Shown: positions 5,138 to 6,115 of the stretch, piece after piece
How positions within the stretch are numbered: position 1 is the first letter of the stretch
Layout of the letters: every line of letters begins with the position of its first letter
Source of the DNA: an uncultured Pseudorhodobacter sp.
GTDB taxonomy: Bacteria; Pseudomonadota; Alphaproteobacteria; Rhodobacterales; Rhodobacteraceae
Reading direction: 5' to 3'
Assembly: GCA_937910975.1 (NCBI GenBank)
Contig: CALEMZ010000297.1
Location: 1-6,115 of the forward strand
DNA: 6,115 nucleotides
Program-made: the position numbers and the translations under genes
Notes under the pieces: generated by a model
Databases searched by the model: none
What the model was told of the DNA's origin: nothing
The model's input: the letters and a program-made list of their open reading frames with translations, nothing else

Positions 5138-5653
5138 CTAAGCCTTGCAAAGCTGCCCCTGCGCGACTGCCCACGCGCAAACTGCGCCTTCCACAGCATC
5201 AATCTGCACGGCAAAACCATCGGTGAACTTCAAAAATGCTTCCAGATTCAAGCTGCTAACTGCCGTTATGACCGGAATGCCGTTCATCAGCGCCTGCGCA
5301 ATCAAGTCCCGAAAGCCGCGCCCTTCAGCTTCGTGTTTGCCGAACTTGTTGAGGATCAAAACCTCTGCTCCGTCACCAACACGCCGCCGAACCTCGTGAA
5401 TGGCACCTTCCAGCGCCGCAGTGTCGAGCCTGCAACCACGCGCCTCGGGGCCAAGCGATTGTGATATCCGGATCACTGGGCCATCGGGCAGCACTCGAAC
5501 ATCCATATCGCATTTGTGGCAATCAGGGCGGTGGGTGTTGATCTGAACAATCCCTTGGACGCGCATGCCCTTGCCCAAAAGCCGGTCGGCCGCTTGGGTC
5601 AACAGGGCATCGGCGTGCCCCTGTTCTTTGGTTCTGATATAAGCGATCTGCAT
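5138..5653 (-). CDS. DUF2478 domain protein, linked to molybdenum metabolism
   Basis: A 171-residue protein matching DUF2478 (PF10649) along its length. Landmarks are MQIAYIRTK (1-9), GIVQINTHRPDCHKCDMDVR (34-53), LPDGPVIRISQSLG (55-68), GCRLDTAALEGA (73-84) and NKFGKHEAEGRGFR (102-115). The N-terminal strand, then helix, then GxxVxGIVQ layout resembles MobB-like P-loop proteins, but no GxxxxGK[ST] Walker A is present: QGHADALL stands in its place. Cys45 and Cys48 form a CxxC pair, with Cys74 nearby, which could bind a metal; that is inference. The frame is open to TTG at 5686 and has an ATG at 5665. I chose 5653 because GAGG lies 6 bases before it and relatives begin M-x-IAY. The gene follows moeA by 39 bases on the same strand, suggesting an operon. 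No biochemical function is established to my knowledge. Confidence 0.85.
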   Translation of the reverse strand: MQIAYIRTKEQGHADALLTQAADRLLGKGMRVQGIVQINTHRPDCHKCDMDVRVLPDGPVIRISQSLGPEARGCRLDTAALEGAIHEVRRRVGDGAEVLILNKFGKHEAEGRGFRDLIAQALMNGIPVITAVSSLNLEAFLKFTDGFAVQIDAVEGAVCAWAVAQGQLCKA

Positions 5654-5659
5654 GTGCAG

Positions 5660-5663
5660 CCTC
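5660..5663 (-). promoter_or_regulatory. Ribosome binding site deciding the DUF2478 start
   Basis: The minus strand reads GAGG, then six bases (CTGCAC), then the ATG at 5653-5651. The upstream ATG at 5665 and TTG at 5686 lack a comparable site, and the GAGG overlaps that upstream ATG. Confidence 0.5.
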
Positions 5664-5692
5664 ATGTTGAATGGCTCTGACGGCAAGGGCGA

Positions 5693-6115
5693 TCAAAGCG
5701 GTAGAAATTCCAGAATTTCGCCCTTGGCGATTTGTGTTGCTTCGGCGGGAATCACCAGTAAACCGTCAGCCGCAAGCAAGGGTGCCAATCTCGCAGAATG
5801 GGTGGCCTCACCGGCGCTTACGATCTCATGGCCATGGGGATCATGGCCGGTGATATTTGCGGGCCGCAGTTCGCAGCGACCCGGTCGGTGGTATAGCGCA
5901 TGGCCCGTGACAACATGGCGGCGTTGTGCGCGCGGGGGTGTCATTCCCGCCAGTTTGTCCAAGATCGTGCGGCCAAATACTGTCCAGGTTACAAAGGCGG
6001 AAACCGGGTTGCCCGGCAACCCGATCAGCATGGTTTTTCCGATATGGCCGACGGTGATCGGCTTGCCCGGTTTGATCGCGGCCCCGGCAACCACGATCTT
6101 TCCCCCTGCGTTGCG
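5693..6115 (-). CDS. moeA: Molybdopterin molybdenumtransferase, C-terminal part (5' end outside window)
   Basis: MoeA inserts molybdenum into adenylylated molybdopterin, the last step in making the basic molybdenum cofactor in the cytoplasm. The frame is open from the right edge, and 140 residues up to the TGA at 5695-5693 are visible. Residues 1-58 belong to the end of the MoCF_biosynth (MPT-binding) domain: IKPGKPITVGHIG (14-26) and the hallmark GLPGNPVSAF (32-41). The rest is the MoeA C-terminal beta-barrel domain IV (PF03454), including ATHSARLAPLLAADGLLVIP (104-123) and the ending GEILEFLPL. A full MoeA is about 400 residues, so roughly two thirds of the gene lie beyond the window; the internal GTG at 6094 is not the start. 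The DUF2478 gene follows after 39 bases, probably in the same transcript. Confidence 0.93.
   Translation of the reverse strand, partial: RNAGGKIVVAGAAIKPGKPITVGHIGKTMLIGLPGNPVSAFVTWTVFGRTILDKLAGMTPPRAQRRHVVTGHALYHRPGRCELRPANITGHDPHGHEIVSAGEATHSARLAPLLAADGLLVIPAEATQIAKGEILEFLPL

Noticed and set aside
5078..5464. 128-codon plus-strand ORF
   Set aside because: Runs opposite the DUF2478 gene, which matches its family end to end; no recognisable motif in the plus-strand product.
1..6115. CRISPR array, tRNA or rRNA genes, toxin-antitoxin or defence module
   Set aside because: No regularly spaced repeats, no cloverleaf-like or rRNA-like sequence, and no proteins of such families were seen on either strand.

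Overview
The window looks like chromosomal DNA of an alphaproteobacterium, most likely a Rhodobacterales (Rhodobacteraceae-type) species. The basis is high GC with GC-rich third codon positions, protein sequences that read like those of that group, and the neighbourhood of dapB, rbfA and a DUF2233 phosphodiester glycosidase. No marker gives a genus. All genes except dapB (and one doubtful small ORF) are on the minus strand.

Left part (1-1648, minus strand): a fatty acid hydroxylase/sterol desaturase family membrane protein is followed by rbfA (30S ribosome maturation factor). An exported DUF2233 protein starts inside the end of rbfA and runs off the left edge. Middle (1649-2673): a 215-base divergent intergenic region, then dapB (4-hydroxy-tetrahydrodipicolinate reductase, lysine/diaminopimelate pathway) on the plus strand. 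dapB converges, with only 4 bases between, on a family 2-type glycosyltransferase (2678-3697, minus).

Right part (3698-6115): a 312-base intergenic stretch holds a short plus-strand reading frame whose coding character breaks at a T6 run, so it may be a decayed gene or a small-RNA locus. Next is a LysE-family amino acid exporter with a near-perfect Shine-Dalgarno. Upstream of lysE lies a badly degraded 3' remnant of an IS5-family insertion sequence (about 4743-5087), with several frame disruptions that can be read by eye. The IS remnant separates lysE from a molybdenum-related pair: the C-terminal part of moeA (molybdopterin molybdenumtransferase, running off the right edge) and a DUF2478 protein just downstream of it.

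The genes fall into four unrelated jobs: ribosome maturation with an exported glycosidase, cell-wall/lysine precursor synthesis, transport and sugar transfer, and molybdenum cofactor metabolism. I see no defence system, CRISPR array, phage module, tRNA or rRNA. The less ordinary items are the DUF2478 protein next to moeA (it resembles a P-loop protein that lost its P-loop and has a CxxC pair), the frame-broken small ORF at 3804, and the IS5 remnant.
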